Shown: piece after piece, positions 44,147-54,057 of the stretch
How the letters are laid out: the number at the start of each line of letters is the position of its first letter
Position numbering within the stretch: position 1 is the first letter of the stretch
Origin: Flavobacterium sp.
GTDB taxonomy: Bacteria > Bacteroidota > Bacteroidia > Flavobacteriales > Flavobacteriaceae
Length of the DNA: 64,000 bases
Assembly (NCBI GenBank): GCA_027484725.1
Contig: JAIXSK010000030.1
Span: 124,001-188,000, forward strand
Reading direction: 5' to 3'
Made by a program: the position numbers and the translations under genes
Notes under the pieces: model-generated
Databases searched by the model: none
Told to the model about the DNA's origin: nothing
The model's input: the letters and a program-made list of their open reading frames with translations, nothing else

Positions 44147-44392
44147 ATGCACCCTGATCACCAAAACCTTCAGAGCGACACCAGCCTCTATTGCCACTGG
44201 TTTGGCCACCGACTCAAATTACTCAGAAAAATCACTTTGCATTTTGAAGAGTACCAATGCAAAACCTGTCAAAAGCAGTTCACGCGTGACTTACAAGGCA
44301 ACATAGTAACCCTGACTCCTTTGCTCAAAGACGTCAATGATACCATAGCCCATTTGTATCAACGGCGCAATCAATACCGAGCCAACCTATAG
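44147..44392 (+). CDS. Small zinc-ribbon-like protein (81 aa)
   Basis: 81 residues. LYCHWFGHRLK gives one Cys and two His, and YQCKTCQKQFT gives a CxxC, a probable zinc site; the rest is a basic helix (DVNDTIAHLYQRRNQYRANL). From memory, short proteins with this CxxFGH...CKxCxK pattern are common in Flavobacteriia and unnamed. It has its own -7 box and terminator. DNA or RNA binding is possible but not shown. Confidence 0.7.
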   Translation: MHPDHQNLQSDTSLYCHWFGHRLKLLRKITLHFEEYQCKTCQKQFTRDLQGNIVTLTPLLKDVNDTIAHLYQRRNQYRANL

Positions 44393-44406
44393 CCATAAAA
44401 ACAGAA

Positions 44407-44440
44407 AGCCACAGAACAAAACATTCGGTGGCTTTTTTAT
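44407..44440 (+). terminator. Terminator of the zinc-ribbon gene
   Basis: AGCCAC (44407-44412) pairs with GTGGCT (44428-44433) and is followed by T residues. Confidence 0.75.
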
Positions 44441-44445
44441 TTTTG

Positions 44446-44528
44446 GGGCGTTGCCTTGCGCACCGGCCTGCGCACCGGCTGGCCCGGGCTTTCGGCTGCA
44501 CGCGGTGCTGGCCTCTATCCCTAACGCG
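44446..44528 (-). repeat. Flavobacterial intergenic repeat, copy 2
   Basis: Reverse orientation relative to 7978-8058. On the minus strand it begins CGCGTTAGGGATAGAGGC, contains GCCGAAAGCCCGG and ends GGCAACGCCC. The middle differs from copy 1. Its first bases include the stop codon of the ytxJ-like gene. Confidence 0.7.
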
Positions 44529-44913
44529 TATGCAGTATGCGCTGCGTAGTAGCGGCATCAATCAAACTATGTGAAGCATCATATACTGAATGTCCGTTGC
44601 GCACCACCAACACTTGCGGCGACTGATGCACTACACCAAGTTTTTCAGCTATGGCATTAGACACCTCTCGATGCTCGAGCAAATCAAGTAAATACAAATG
44701 ATCTTCGTGGTTTTTAGGATAATCTTGTTCAAACTGACGCAGCGCCATTTTACTCACTCCACAACGCGTGCTGTGTTTAAAAATCACAACCGGATGCTCA
44801 GACGATGCTTGGATAATTGCATCAAGTGTGTTTAAATCTTCGAGTACTCTCCAATGAAACTTTGAGGTTTCGTCTGCTGGGTTTGAACCTGATAAAAAAG
44901 AGAAAATGCTCAT
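44521..44913 (-). CDS. ytxJ: Bacillithiol-system redox protein YtxJ
   Basis: 130 residues, thioredoxin fold. FKHSTRCGVSKMALRQFE carries the single active Cys of YtxJ-type bacilliredoxins, and QSPQVLVVRNGHSVYDASHS contains the cis-Pro loop. It should de-bacillithiolate proteins. MSIFSFL at 44913 is a better start than the frame opening at 44958. The last two codons and the TAG stop fall inside the intergenic repeat at 44446-44528, so the C-terminus HTR may be repeat-derived. Confidence 0.85.
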   Translation of the reverse strand: MSIFSFLSGSNPADETSKFHWRVLEDLNTLDAIIQASSEHPVVIFKHSTRCGVSKMALRQFEQDYPKNHEDHLYLLDLLEHREVSNAIAEKLGVVHQSPQVLVVRNGHSVYDASHSLIDAATTQRILHTR

Positions 44914-45048
44914 AATGTCTGAATTAAAGCCAAAATGTCTGTAAACCAAACGTTTCAACCGACACTTTGTCTGTTTTGCCGTATTGGAATAACAATTGAC
45001 AAACAGAGCAAAAATAATTTAAATCAACACACAAACCCCAAAATAATT

Positions 45049-47652
45049 ATGAATACAAACAAATTAACTATTAAATCGCAAGAAGCCTTGCAACAAGCAC
45101 AACTGCTGGCACAAAGCTATGGTCATGCACAAATTGAAAACGAACACTTGTTCAAAGCCATTTTAGAAACCGATGAAAACGTAACTCCGTTTTTGCTCAA
45201 AAAACTCAACGTAAATGTGGGTTTATTTGAGCAAATACTTGAGCGTACTTTACAAAGTTTGGCCAAAGTTTCAGGAGCTGAAGTCATGCTCTCACGCACT
45301 ACAGCAGCCACACTCAACGAAGCTGAAATCATTGCGCGCAAACGCAACGACGAGTATATTGCCATTGAACATTTGGTCTTGGCTTTGTTGGGTTCAAAAA
45401 GCAAAGTGGCCCAAATTTTAAAAGACCAAGGCGTCACCGAAAAAGCGCTTACCGCCGCGGTGGACGAGTTGCGCAAAGGCGAGCGCGTAACCTCTGCTTC
45501 AGCCGAAGAAACTTATAATTCGCTGAACAAATACGCAAAAAACCTCAATGAACTGGCACAAACCGGCAAACTCGATCCGGTTATTGGCCGCGATGAAGAA
45601 ATTCGCCGCGTTTTGCAAATCTTAACGCGCAGAACCAAGAACAATCCAATGCTCGTGGGTGAACCCGGTGTTGGTAAAACCGCCATTGCCGAAGGTTTGG
45701 CGCATAGAATTGTAAATGGTGACGTGCCTGAAAACCTCAAAGACAAAATTGTATTTTCACTCGATATGGGCGCGCTCATTGCCGGAGCCAAATACAAAGG
45801 TGAATTTGAAGAACGTTTGAAATCAGTAGTCAAAGAAGTCACTTCGGCCGAGGGTGATATTGTATTGTTTATTGACGAAATCCACACACTTGTAGGTGCC
45901 GGCGGTGGCGAAGGTGCCATGGATGCGGCCAACATCCTCAAACCAGCATTGGCCCGTGGCGAACTCAGAGCCATTGGTGCAACAACTTTGGACGAATACC
46001 AAAAATACTTTGAAAAAGACAAAGCATTGGAGCGTAGATTTCAGAAAGTAATGGTGGATGAACCCGATACCGAGAGCGCCATCTCTATTTTGCGGGGCAT
46101 TAAAGAAAAATACGAAACGCACCACAAGGTACAAATCAAAGACGAAGCGATTATTGCTGCGGTAGAGCTTTCACAACGCTACATCACCAACCGTTTCTTG
46201 CCCGATAAAGCCATTGATTTGATGGACGAAGCGGCGTCAAAATTGCGCATGGAAATCAATTCTAAACCTGAAGAACTTGACGTTTTAGACCGCAAAATCA
46301 TGCAACTTGAAATTGAGATTGAAGCCATCAAACGCGAAAATGACGAGAACAAACTCAAAACACTGGGTTTGGAATTGGCCAACCTGAAAGAAAGCCGCAA
46401 TGAAATTTTTGCTCAATGGAAATCTGAAAAAGACGTTGTAGACCATATTCAATCAGTCAAACAAGAAATTGAAGACTTTAAGTTTGAAGCCGAACGTGCT
46501 GAAAAAGAGGGTGATTACGGTAAAGTAGCCGAGATTCGCTACGGAAAAATCAAAGAAGCCCAAGAGCGATTAGACGGTTTTCAAAAACAACTCGCTGAGC
46601 ATCAATCCGGAAGTTCGTTGATCAAAGAAGAAGTCACCCGCGAGGATATTGCCGAAGTAGTGGCCAAATGGACCGGAATTCCGGTGACCAAAATGCTCCA
46701 AGGCGAACGCGAAAAATTGCTCAAACTCGAAGCTGAATTGCACAGACGCGTTGTTGGGCAAGAAGAGGCCATTATTGCTGTGAGCGATGCGGTTCGTCGC
46801 AGCAGAGCCGGTTTGCAAGACATGAAAAAACCCATCGGAAGCTTTTTGTTTTTAGGAACCACAGGGGTTGGTAAAACCGAATTGGCCAAGGCACTTGCCG
46901 AGTATTTATTTGACGATGAAAATGCCATGACACGCATTGATATGAGTGAGTATCAAGAGCGTCACAGCGTGAGCCGATTGGTGGGTGCGCCTCCGGGTTA
47001 TGTAGGTTATGACGAAGGAGGACAGCTCACCGAAGCGGTGCGCAGAAAACCTTATTCGGTGATTTTGCTCGATGAGATTGAAAAAGCGCATCCGGATACG
47101 TTTAACATTCTGTTGCAGGTATTAGATGAAGGCCGACTCACAGACAACAAAGGACGCTTGGCCGATTTCAAGAACACGATCATCATCATGACCTCTAACA
47201 TCGGAAGCCAGATCATTCAAGAAAAGTTTGAAAACCTCAAAGGCGGAATCGAAGCAGCTACCGAAGCAGCCAAAGTTGAAGTGCTGGGCTTGCTCAAACA
47301 AACAGTTCGCCCTGAGTTTATCAACCGAATTGATGAAATTGTGATGTTTACACCTTTAACCAACAAAGACATCGCACAAATTGTCGGGTTACAACTCAAA
47401 AACGTGATCAAAATGCTCGCCCAACAAGGCATTACGCTTGATGCCACACCTGAGGCTATAGCCTATCTGTCTGAAAAAGGATTTGATGCGCAGTTTGGAG
47501 CGCGTCCGGTAAAAAGGGTCATTCAAAGAGAAGTGCTCAATGAATTATCTAAAGAGATTCTGGCCGGAAAAATCAGCACCGAGAGTATTGTGCTCATTGA
47601 TGCTTTTGACGGAAAACTGGTCTTTAGAAATCAAGCCGAGCTGGTGAAATAA
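45049..47652 (+). CDS. clpB: ATP-dependent chaperone ClpB
   Basis: 867 residues. Clp N domain (residues 1-145), NBD1 with Walker A GEPGVGKTAIAEGLA and Walker B VLFIDEIHTLVGAGG, the coiled-coil middle domain (about 400-520), NBD2 with GTTGVGKTELAKAL, VILLDEIEKAHPD, and sensor 2 FGARPVKRVIQ. The middle domain separates ClpB from ClpA/C. It dissolves aggregates together with DnaK. The ATG at 45049 starts NTNKLTIKSQEALQQAQ; upstream frame is leader. TGTCTG occurs three times at 44917-44972 in the leader region and may mark a stress element. Confidence 0.95.
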   Translation: MNTNKLTIKSQEALQQAQLLAQSYGHAQIENEHLFKAILETDENVTPFLLKKLNVNVGLFEQILERTLQSLAKVSGAEVMLSRTTAATLNEAEIIARKRNDEYIAIEHLVLALLGSKSKVAQILKDQGVTEKALTAAVDELRKGERVTSASAEETYNSLNKYAKNLNELAQTGKLDPVIGRDEEIRRVLQILTRRTKNNPMLVGEPGVGKTAIAEGLAHRIVNGDVPENLKDKIVFSLDMGALIAGAKYKGEFEERLKSVVKEVTSAEGDIVLFIDEIHTLVGAGGGEGAMDAANILKPALARGELRAIGATTLDEYQKYFEKDKALERRFQKVMVDEPDTESAISILRGIKEKYETHHKVQIKDEAIIAAVELSQRYITNRFLPDKAIDLMDEAASKLRMEINSKPEELDVLDRKIMQLEIEIEAIKRENDENKLKTLGLELANLKESRNEIFAQWKSEKDVVDHIQSVKQEIEDFKFEAERAEKEGDYGKVAEIRYGKIKEAQERLDGFQKQLAEHQSGSSLIKEEVTREDIAEVVAKWTGIPVTKMLQGEREKLLKLEAELHRRVVGQEEAIIAVSDAVRRSRAGLQDMKKPIGSFLFLGTTGVGKTELAKALAEYLFDDENAMTRIDMSEYQERHSVSRLVGAPPGYVGYDEGGQLTEAVRRKPYSVILLDEIEKAHPDTFNILLQVLDEGRLTDNKGRLADFKNTIIIMTSNIGSQIIQEKFENLKGGIEAATEAAKVEVLGLLKQTVRPEFINRIDEIVMFTPLTNKDIAQIVGLQLKNVIKMLAQQGITLDATPEAIAYLSEKGFDAQFGARPVKRVIQREVLNELSKEILAGKISTESIVLIDAFDGKLVFRNQAELVK

Positions 47653-47673
47653 GACCCTGTAACCTTAAATAAC

Positions 47674-47707
47674 AACCCTGTTTGATTACAAGCAGGGTTT
47701 TCTTTTT
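47674..47707 (+). terminator. Terminator of clpB
   Basis: AACCCTG (47674) pairs with CAGGGTT (47693) and is followed by a T-rich tail. Confidence 0.8.
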
Positions 47708-47750
47708 AACGGATTTTTGAAAAAAAAACGCCAGTTATGTTTTAATTATT

Positions 47751-47758
47751 TATTTTTG
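47751..47758 (+). promoter_or_regulatory. Promoter -7 box of the TonB-like gene
   Basis: TATTTTTG, 20 bases before the ATG at 47779. Confidence 0.45.
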
Positions 47759-47778
47759 ATTCGCTTACAAAACAAAAC

Positions 47779-48261
47779 ATGAAAAAAATACTCCTTCTGT
47801 GTCTGGCTTTTACGCTTCAGGCTACAGCTCAAGTGGCCTCAACCGATGCATCGGCGCCAACAGAGACTGAAAAAACCTATCGTTCTACCGAGGTTGATTT
47901 GAAACCCCAAGTCAAAGACGGAAATTACACGTTGTCTCTGTTCATCAGCGAAAACTTTAAATTCCCACCGGCTATTAAAAACAAAAAAATCACCATTTTC
48001 ACGAGCTTTATTATTGATAAGGACGGAAATATGTCTGACGTAAAAGCTTTCCACATCAATGTCAAAGATTACATTGTAACCGATAAAGTCAAAATTGCCA
48101 CCCAAGACGAAAAAATAGAAGAAGCTGATCAAATTGAAATGATGAAAGCCGAAGCGGCGCGTGTTTTAAAATTGTTTAGTAAGACTTGGCAACCGGCTGT
48201 TAAAAACGGGCAACCGGTTCGTTGTCTTTACAATTACCCAATTCATTTTAATGTGGAATAA
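47779..48261 (+). CDS. Secreted TonB C-terminal-like protein
   Basis: 160 residues. A signal peptide (MKKILLLCLAFTLQATAQ) is followed by a region with the TonB C-terminal pattern: LSLFISENFKFPP, ITIFTSFIIDKDGNMSDVKAF and SKTWQPAVKNGQPVRCLYNYPIHF. No membrane anchor or Pro-rich linker is present, so it is not a classic energy transducer. Eight bases before the membrane LuxR gene. Confidence 0.75.
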   Translation: MKKILLLCLAFTLQATAQVASTDASAPTETEKTYRSTEVDLKPQVKDGNYTLSLFISENFKFPPAIKNKKITIFTSFIIDKDGNMSDVKAFHINVKDYIVTDKVKIATQDEKIEEADQIEMMKAEAARVLKLFSKTWQPAVKNGQPVRCLYNYPIHFNVE

Positions 48262-48269
48262 ACCGCCAG

Positions 48270-48734
48270 ATGGTTACGGTTTTTAAAAAATATAAAGAGA
48301 GCATAGGCTTCGGATTATCGATAGCGATGCTCTTTTATATTTTGCGCTGGTTTGAAATTCGCTATTTGATTTTGAGTCAACAATACGATATTTACTTCGG
48401 ATTAATCGCCTTTGTGTTTACTTTATTAGGTATTTGGCTGGCCAAGCAACTCATCGAGCCCAAAACCGTTTGGATTGAAAAAGAAATTGCTGTGCCATCA
48501 ACTGGGCCATTTGAAATCAATCAATTTGAAATAAACGCGCGCAAAATCAGCAAACGAGAATTAGAGGTTTTAGAACTCATCGCCACCGGAAAAAGCAACG
48601 AAGAAATTGCAGAAGCTTTATTTGTTTCGCTCAACACCATCAAAACGCATACGGCAAATTTATATCAAAAACTCGAGGTAAAGCGCCGAACTCAAGCCAT
48701 TGAAAAAGCCAAATCATTGGGTATTTTGCGCTAA
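48270..48734 (+). CDS. Membrane-tethered LuxR-type regulator
   Basis: 154 residues. Two membrane helices (IGFGLSIAMLFYILRW; IYFGLIAFVFTLLGIWLA) lie before a short linker and a LuxR helix-turn-helix: ISKRELEVLELIATGKSNEEIAEALFVSLNTIKTHTANLYQKLEVKRRTQAIEKA. No receiver or ligand domain. The anchor means it either acts from the membrane or is released by proteolysis. It is followed by a DUF4199 gene, a pair I know from other Flavobacteriia. Confidence 0.88.
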   Translation: MVTVFKKYKESIGFGLSIAMLFYILRWFEIRYLILSQQYDIYFGLIAFVFTLLGIWLAKQLIEPKTVWIEKEIAVPSTGPFEINQFEINARKISKRELEVLELIATGKSNEEIAEALFVSLNTIKTHTANLYQKLEVKRRTQAIEKAKSLGILR

Positions 48735-48829
48735 TTCTTTCGGGTGAAAAATTTAAAAATCACCCAAAAGTATGAGCCTTGTTTGGCGCAACAACATCAA
48801 CTTCGCAAAATAATCTAAACACAAAAAAT

Positions 48830-49357
48830 ATGAAAAAACTTATTCTTACCCACGGAATCATTGCGGGCATCATTGTATCATTGATGATGATGATCTCTAC
48901 CATCGTATTTAAATGCGACCCAAACATGGAGTCAAGTATGGTCATTGGCTATACCGGAATGCTCATTGCTTTTAGCTTTGTATTTATTGGCATCAGAAAT
49001 TACCGAAACAAACAAAACAACGGTTTTATTCATTTTGCTACAGCTTTTAAAATCGGCTTATTGATTTCTCTGATTGCCTCTACTTTTTATGTAGTGAGTT
49101 GGCTGATTGAATACTACTGCTTCTTTCCGGATTTTATGGAAAAATACAGTGCCATGGCTATCAAAAAGATAGAAAATGATCCGCACATAACTAGTGCAGA
49201 ACTAGCCGAGCAAGTGGATCAAATCAAAAGTATGAAAGAAATGTATCGCAATCCGGTTTGGGTGGTTTTGCTCACTTATGCTGAAATATTTCCGTTGGGC
49301 ATTGTGGTATCGCTGATCAGTGCCTTAATACTTAAAAAGAAAGTGAAAGTGGATTAA
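48830..49357 (+). CDS. DUF4199 membrane protein
   Basis: 175 residues with four membrane helices (LILTHGIIAGIIVSLMMMIST, VIGYTGMLIAFSFVFIGI, FKIGLLISLIASTFYVVSW, VVLLTYAEIFPLGIVVSLISALIL), matching DUF4199 with its NNGFIHFATAFKIG segment. Function unknown. The ATG at 48830 starts helix 1 correctly. It shares a bidirectional terminator with the convergent M1 peptidase. Confidence 0.83.
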   Translation: MKKLILTHGIIAGIIVSLMMMISTIVFKCDPNMESSMVIGYTGMLIAFSFVFIGIRNYRNKQNNGFIHFATAFKIGLLISLIASTFYVVSWLIEYYCFFPDFMEKYSAMAIKKIENDPHITSAELAEQVDQIKSMKEMYRNPVWVVLLTYAEIFPLGIVVSLISALILKKKVKVD

Positions 49358-49360
49358 AAT

Positions 49361-49393
49361 AAAAAACTCCAACCGAATTAGTTGGAGTTTTTT
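49361..49393. terminator. Bidirectional terminator
   Basis: AAAAAACTCCAAC, a 7-base loop, GTTGGAGTTTTTT: a perfect 13-bp stem with T runs on both strands, between the DUF4199 and M1 peptidase genes. Confidence 0.9.
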
Positions 49394-49400
49394 GTTTGGA

Positions 49401-51641
49401 TTATTTTTCTCTGGTCAGGACTATTTCTCCGCCTTGAATGAGCTTAGCCTCTGTTTTGGCTTCATTGAACTGAATGATGATTCCATAACCTTGATTTTTA
49501 AAACGGTCTTTACCATCGGGTTCTAATGGCAATGATCCCTGACCTACCGCAGTAGCTTTTAAGATTCCGTCTTCTTCTTCAAAGATAACTTTGACCGGAA
49601 AGTTTTTGCTTGAGAAAGTGCCCAAATAAGGATCAAGAATGACATCTTCTTCAAGTTTATCTTTGCCGGCAGTCCAAGTATTATTGGCCGGATTGTAATC
49701 AGGCAATTTTTGTTTTGGATCTAGTCGAATGCTTTCAAGTTCTTCATTGACATCAGCTTTAAAAGTCCAGCTGCTGTTGCGCATCCAAATTTCAACCGGC
49801 AAATTCATGGTGGATGTTTTACCGGATTTGGTCTTGAACTGAACCGTTACCGGCATCGGCATTTTTTCTAAATTGTCAATGGTAACTAAAACACCTTTGG
49901 TTGGGTCATTTTTGATGTACTTGACTTTGCTGATGCCCTGATCTAAACGCCAATTGTTGAGATACCAACTGCGCCAAAACCAATTCAAATCTTCGCCAGC
50001 TACGTTTTCAATGGTTCTAAAAAAATCATCCGGAGTAGGATGTTTGAAAGCCCAACGATTGATGTAGGTTCTGAAAGCGTAATCAAAACGTTCTTTACCC
50101 AGAATTTGCTCGCGCAACAAAGTGAGACCTTCGCCTGGTTTCATATAACACAACAAACCAATGTTGTCTTCTTTCATGGCATCTGGAGTTACCATAATGG
50201 GCTCTAATTCCGGATTGGTTAGGTAAGCTCCGGCTTGATTCATATTTTGTTCAGGCTCTTTGTATTCTCCGTTGTTAAAATCAGCACCACTGATAGAATT
50301 GATAAAAGTATTGAAACCCTCATCCATCCATGCAAAAATTCGCTCGTTTGAACCTACAATCATCGGAAACCAAGTATGACCAAATTCGTGATCGGTCACA
50401 CCCCACAAACCGGCTCCTTTAGATGTCCATTCGCAGAATACAATTCCGGGATATTCCATTCCGCCTTCATTACCCGCCACATTGGTAGCTGCCGGATACG
50501 GATATTCAAACCATCTTTTTGAATAATTTTCAATGCATGCTTTGGTGTATTCTGTTGATCGTCCCCATGCTTTATCGCCCGCACTTTCAACCGGATAAGC
50601 ACTAATGGCCAACGACTTTTTACCACTAGGTAAATTGATTCTGGCTGCATCAATAATAAATGAAGAAGAAGAGGCCCAAGAGAGATCACGCGCATTTTTA
50701 ATTTTAAATTTCCATGTCAAAGTGGGTTTTCCTTGCGGACGTGAAACCGGATTGGTTACTTCATCCGCGGTTCTGATGGCTACGGTTTTCTCGCTGTTTT
50801 TGGCCTCTGCCCAACGTTTTTGCTGTTCGGCCGTATATACTTCTGCAGGATTTTGCAATTCACCAGAACATACGACAATATGGCTGGATGGTGCCGTTAT
50901 TGAAGCTTCAAAGTCTCCGTATTCTAAGTAAAACTCTGCTCCAATATACGGATTGGTATTCCAACCATGCACATCATCATACACGCTCATGCGCGGATAC
51001 CACTGAGCAATGGTAAAAATTTTTCCGTTTTTGGTATCTAAAACACCCGTTCTGTCTGAACCGTATTTGGGTGAGGTATAAGAAAATGAAATCTTTATTT
51101 TGGCTTTGGCGCCATTGCCTTTGAGTTCTTTTGGCAATTGAACTTGCATACGCGTATCAGTAATGGTGAACTGCAAAAGTTTTTCTGAACTTTTGGCACC
51201 AACAGTTTCAACCAAGCTCACCGATTTAATCTTGAAGCCTCCGTCAAAATTTTCGCCTTTGGTTCCGCCCCTACTACCGGTTGGGCCAATCACAGCATAT
51301 CCGCGAGAATCTTTCTTAAAAGCATTTTGCTCCAGATTCATCCACAAAAAAGAAAGATCATCAGGACTGTTGTTGGTATAAGTCAAAACTTCAGTTCCAA
51401 TAATCTCGTTTGTGTTTTCATTGAGCTGAGCAGTTAATTGATAATCAGCTCTATTTTGCCAATATTTAGCGCCCGGTTGTCCGCTGGCAGATCGGGTTTC
51501 AGTTCCGTTTTTGGTATAAAACAAAGGCGAAAAAGCTTGCTTGTAGTCATAATTTGAAACGGGTGCGTTTTGTTGTGCATGACCGAAAAACATCGGAAAA
51601 AATAGAACAACATAGAACAACCGGTGAATGGTTTGGTTCAT
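49401..51641 (-). CDS. M1 family metallopeptidase, secreted
   Basis: 746 residues with a signal peptide (to HAQQNAP). [12 protein letters not shown] is the exopeptidase motif, and [30 protein letters not shown] gives HExxH-x18-E with all zinc ligands. The N-terminal beta domain (residues 60-330) and C-terminal beta part are typical of the Bacteroidota M1 group. Probably a periplasmic or surface aminopeptidase. No T9SS sorting domain at the end. Confidence 0.92.
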   Translation of the reverse strand: MNQTIHRLFYVVLFFPMFFGHAQQNAPVSNYDYKQAFSPLFYTKNGTETRSASGQPGAKYWQNRADYQLTAQLNENTNEIIGTEVLTYTNNSPDDLSFLWMNLEQNAFKKDSRGYAVIGPTGSRGGTKGENFDGGFKIKSVSLVETVGAKSSEKLLQFTITDTRMQVQLPKELKGNGAKAKIKISFSYTSPKYGSDRTGVLDTKNGKIFTIAQWYPRMSVYDDVHGWNTNPYIGAEFYLEYGDFEASITAPSSHIVVCSGELQNPAEVYTAEQQKRWAEAKNSEKTVAIRTADEVTNPVSRPQGKPTLTWKFKIKNARDLSWASSSSFIIDAARINLPSGKKSLAISAYPVESAGDKAWGRSTEYTKACIENYSKRWFEYPYPAATNVAGNEGGMEYPGIVFCEWTSKGAGLWGVTDHEFGHTWFPMIVGSNERIFAWMDEGFNTFINSISGADFNNGEYKEPEQNMNQAGAYLTNPELEPIMVTPDAMKEDNIGLLCYMKPGEGLTLLREQILGKERFDYAFRTYINRWAFKHPTPDDFFRTIENVAGEDLNWFWRSWYLNNWRLDQGISKVKYIKNDPTKGVLVTIDNLEKMPMPVTVQFKTKSGKTSTMNLPVEIWMRNSSWTFKADVNEELESIRLDPKQKLPDYNPANNTWTAGKDKLEEDVILDPYLGTFSSKNFPVKVIFEEEDGILKATAVGQGSLPLEPDGKDRFKNQGYGIIIQFNEAKTEAKLIQGGEIVLTREK

Positions 51642-52002
51642 AGATTTAAATTTTAATGATTAATCGCCGACATCAGTCTTTGAATTTTGGTTTTGTTACA
51701 ATTGAATTTTTAGATGACTTTTTGTAATGAGTATATGCTTAGTGTTTGAATTCAATGGCTTACCTAAATTGAGGATTCAGAGTCATGACATCGATAAAAT
51801 GGGTCAAAATAATTCCTCTGTGAAAAATCGCTTGTTTGTAAAAGTATTTATAACTGTAATTATAGAAAAACAAATCTGACGGTTTAAGTTTTTGGCCCGA
51901 TTTGGTTTGACAAATGTAACAAATGCTTCAAAAGACTTTTATAATTTTTTTAAAAACTCAGCGTTGAAAAAGTGTTAAATTGCCAACTTAAATTAAACAC
52001 CG
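51642..52002. other. Divergent intergenic region
   Basis: 361 bases between the M1 peptidase (minus) and porX (plus). Only weak -7-like matches (such as TAAATTGC near 51976) were found. No RNA gene or repeat seen. Confidence 0.5.
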
Positions 52003-53580
52003 ATGAATCCAATCAAAATTCTCTGGGTCGACGACGAAATTGACTTGCTCAAACCACACATTCTTTTTTTAGAAAAAAAAGATTATCAAGTAACCACCTG
52101 CAACAATGGTCGTGATGCTGTTGATATTTTTGAAGAAGGAAATTTTGACATCGTCTTCTTGGATGAAAACATGCCCGGTATGAGCGGACTGGAAACTTTG
52201 GCTGAGATCAAAGAAAAAAAATCTTCAACACCCGTGATTATGATTACCAAAAGTGAAGAAGAATACATCATGGAAGAAGCCATTGGTTCTAAAATAGCTG
52301 ATTACTTGATCAAACCGGTCAACCCGAATCAAATTTTATTGAGCATCAAAAAGAACCTCGATCATTCGCGATTGATTTCAGAAAAAACAACTCTTGATTA
52401 TCAAAAAGAATTTAGAAAAATAGCCCTAGAAATGGCTATGGTAAATTCATATGACCAATGGGTTGAATGTTATAAAAAATTGTTGTTTTGGGAACTAGAA
52501 CTTGAGAACATTCAAGACCAAAGTATGTTTGAAATTCTCGAATCACAAAAGGTTGAAGCCAATATGCAATTTGGTAAATTCATTGAAAAAAATTATGAAG
52601 ATTGGTTTGAAACTCCGGCCCAAGGTGCTAAAAACGCCAAAATAGATCGACCGATTTTATCACATACTTTGTTCAGAGAATTGGTTGTTCCTGAAATCAC
52701 CAAAAAAGACCGTCCTATTTTGTTTGTAGTGATTGATAATATGCGCTATGATCAATGGAAATCAATTGAAAGCACCGTATCTAATTTATATAAACTCGAA
52801 AAAGAAACACCCTACTACGCCATTTTACCTACCGCAACACAGTATGCCCGAAATGCCATTTTCTCAGGTTTGTTGCCTATTGAAATGGAGAAACAATTTC
52901 CGCAATATTGGAAAAACGATGTAGATGAAGGTGGTAAAAATTTATTTGAAGCAGAATTTTTAACCGCACATCTTAAACGTCTGGGATTAAACATCAAACA
53001 AGAGTATTTTAAAATTACCAGTTTGGCCAGTGGAAAAAAATTAGCAGAAAATTTTAAAGCACATAAAGACAACCAACTCATCACCATTGTGTACAATTTT
53101 GTTGATATGCTTTCACACGCCAAAACTGAAATGGAAGTGATCAAAGAACTAGCCTCTGACGACAAAGCATACCGCTCACTTACTTCAAGTTGGTTCAAAA
53201 ACTCTCCGTTGTTAGAGATCATTCAGCAAGCACAAAAACTCGGTTTTAAACTCATCATCACCACCGATCACGGAACCATTAATGTAAAAAATCCGTCCAA
53301 AGTCATTGGAGATAAAAACACCAGTTTGAACCTTAGATATAAAACCGGCCGAAGCCTGACTTATGAAGACAAAGATGTTTATGCTGTGCGCGATCCGAAA
53401 AAAATTGGACTCCCGGCCATCAACATGAGCAGCTCCTATATATTTGCCAAGAATGATTTATTTTTGGCCTATGTGAACAACTTCAATCACTATGTAAGTT
53501 ACTACCGAAACACCTATCAACACGGCGGTATTTCACTAGAAGAGATGATTGTTCCTTTTTTGGTATTCAACCCAAAATAA
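52003..53580 (+). CDS. porX: T9SS response regulator PorX with PglZ domain
   Basis: 525 residues. Receiver at 1-120 with D10/D11, acceptor D54 (IVFLDENMPGMSG) and YLIKPV; then a helical linker and a PglZ/alkaline phosphatase-type domain: ILFVVIDNMRYDQWKSIE, the nucleophile Thr in LPTATQYARNAIFSGLLP, DMLSHAKTEME and TTDHGTINVKNPSKVIGD. PorX regulates type IX secretion and cleaves phosphodiester signals such as oligoadenylates. Followed by tsaE and ald, a gene order widespread in Bacteroidota. Confidence 0.95.
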   Translation: MNPIKILWVDDEIDLLKPHILFLEKKDYQVTTCNNGRDAVDIFEEGNFDIVFLDENMPGMSGLETLAEIKEKKSSTPVIMITKSEEEYIMEEAIGSKIADYLIKPVNPNQILLSIKKNLDHSRLISEKTTLDYQKEFRKIALEMAMVNSYDQWVECYKKLLFWELELENIQDQSMFEILESQKVEANMQFGKFIEKNYEDWFETPAQGAKNAKIDRPILSHTLFRELVVPEITKKDRPILFVVIDNMRYDQWKSIESTVSNLYKLEKETPYYAILPTATQYARNAIFSGLLPIEMEKQFPQYWKNDVDEGGKNLFEAEFLTAHLKRLGLNIKQEYFKITSLASGKKLAENFKAHKDNQLITIVYNFVDMLSHAKTEMEVIKELASDDKAYRSLTSSWFKNSPLLEIIQQAQKLGFKLIITTDHGTINVKNPSKVIGDKNTSLNLRYKTGRSLTYEDKDVYAVRDPKKIGLPAINMSSSYIFAKNDLFLAYVNNFNHYVSYYRNTYQHGGISLEEMIVPFLVFNPK

Positions 53581-53585
53581 ATAAT

Positions 53586-53993
53586 ATGATTCTGACTTTT
53601 TCACTGAACGAAATTCAACAAACAGCCCAAAAAATATTAGATCAAAACCCCAAAAAAGTAATTCTTTTTTTTGGTGAAATGGGTGCCGGTAAAACTACCT
53701 TTATCAAAGCATTAACTAAAAAATTAGGCGTTGAAAACACCACGAGCAGCCCTACTTTTTCATTGGTTAATGAATATCAAGACCACAACGGTGAACCGCT
53801 CTATCATTTTGATGTTTATCGACTCAAAACTGAATCTGAAGCTTATGATATGGGTATTGATGAATATTTATATTCCGGACATTGGTGTCTGATTGAATGG
53901 CCAGAGAAAATTCCAACACTGATACCGGCTGAGCACAGCGTCATTAAAATCAGAACACTTGCTGATGGTCGCAGAGAACTTGAATTTAGATAA
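53586..53993 (+). CDS. tsaE: t6A biosynthesis ATPase TsaE
   Basis: 135 residues. P-loop FFGEMGAGKTTFIKAL, then TTSSPTFSLVNEY, YHFDVYRLKTESEAYDMGIDEY and CLIEWPEKI, all usual TsaE features. With TsaB/D it makes threonylcarbamoyladenosine at tRNA position 37. Five bases after porX, so co-expressed; the link to secretion is presumably only historical. Confidence 0.93.
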   Translation: MILTFSLNEIQQTAQKILDQNPKKVILFFGEMGAGKTTFIKALTKKLGVENTTSSPTFSLVNEYQDHNGEPLYHFDVYRLKTESEAYDMGIDEYLYSGHWCLIEWPEKIPTLIPAEHSVIKIRTLADGRRELEFR

Positions 53994-54057
53994 AATTGCT
54001 TTGGTCGGGTTTTAAGTTTTTTATAACTTAGACCGGCATTATTGAATACAGCACAAC

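Noticed and set aside
44935..45048. N-terminal extension of ClpB by 38 residues
   Set aside because: The residues do not look like a Clp N domain; the domain starts correctly at 45049 and the extension covers the likely promoter region.
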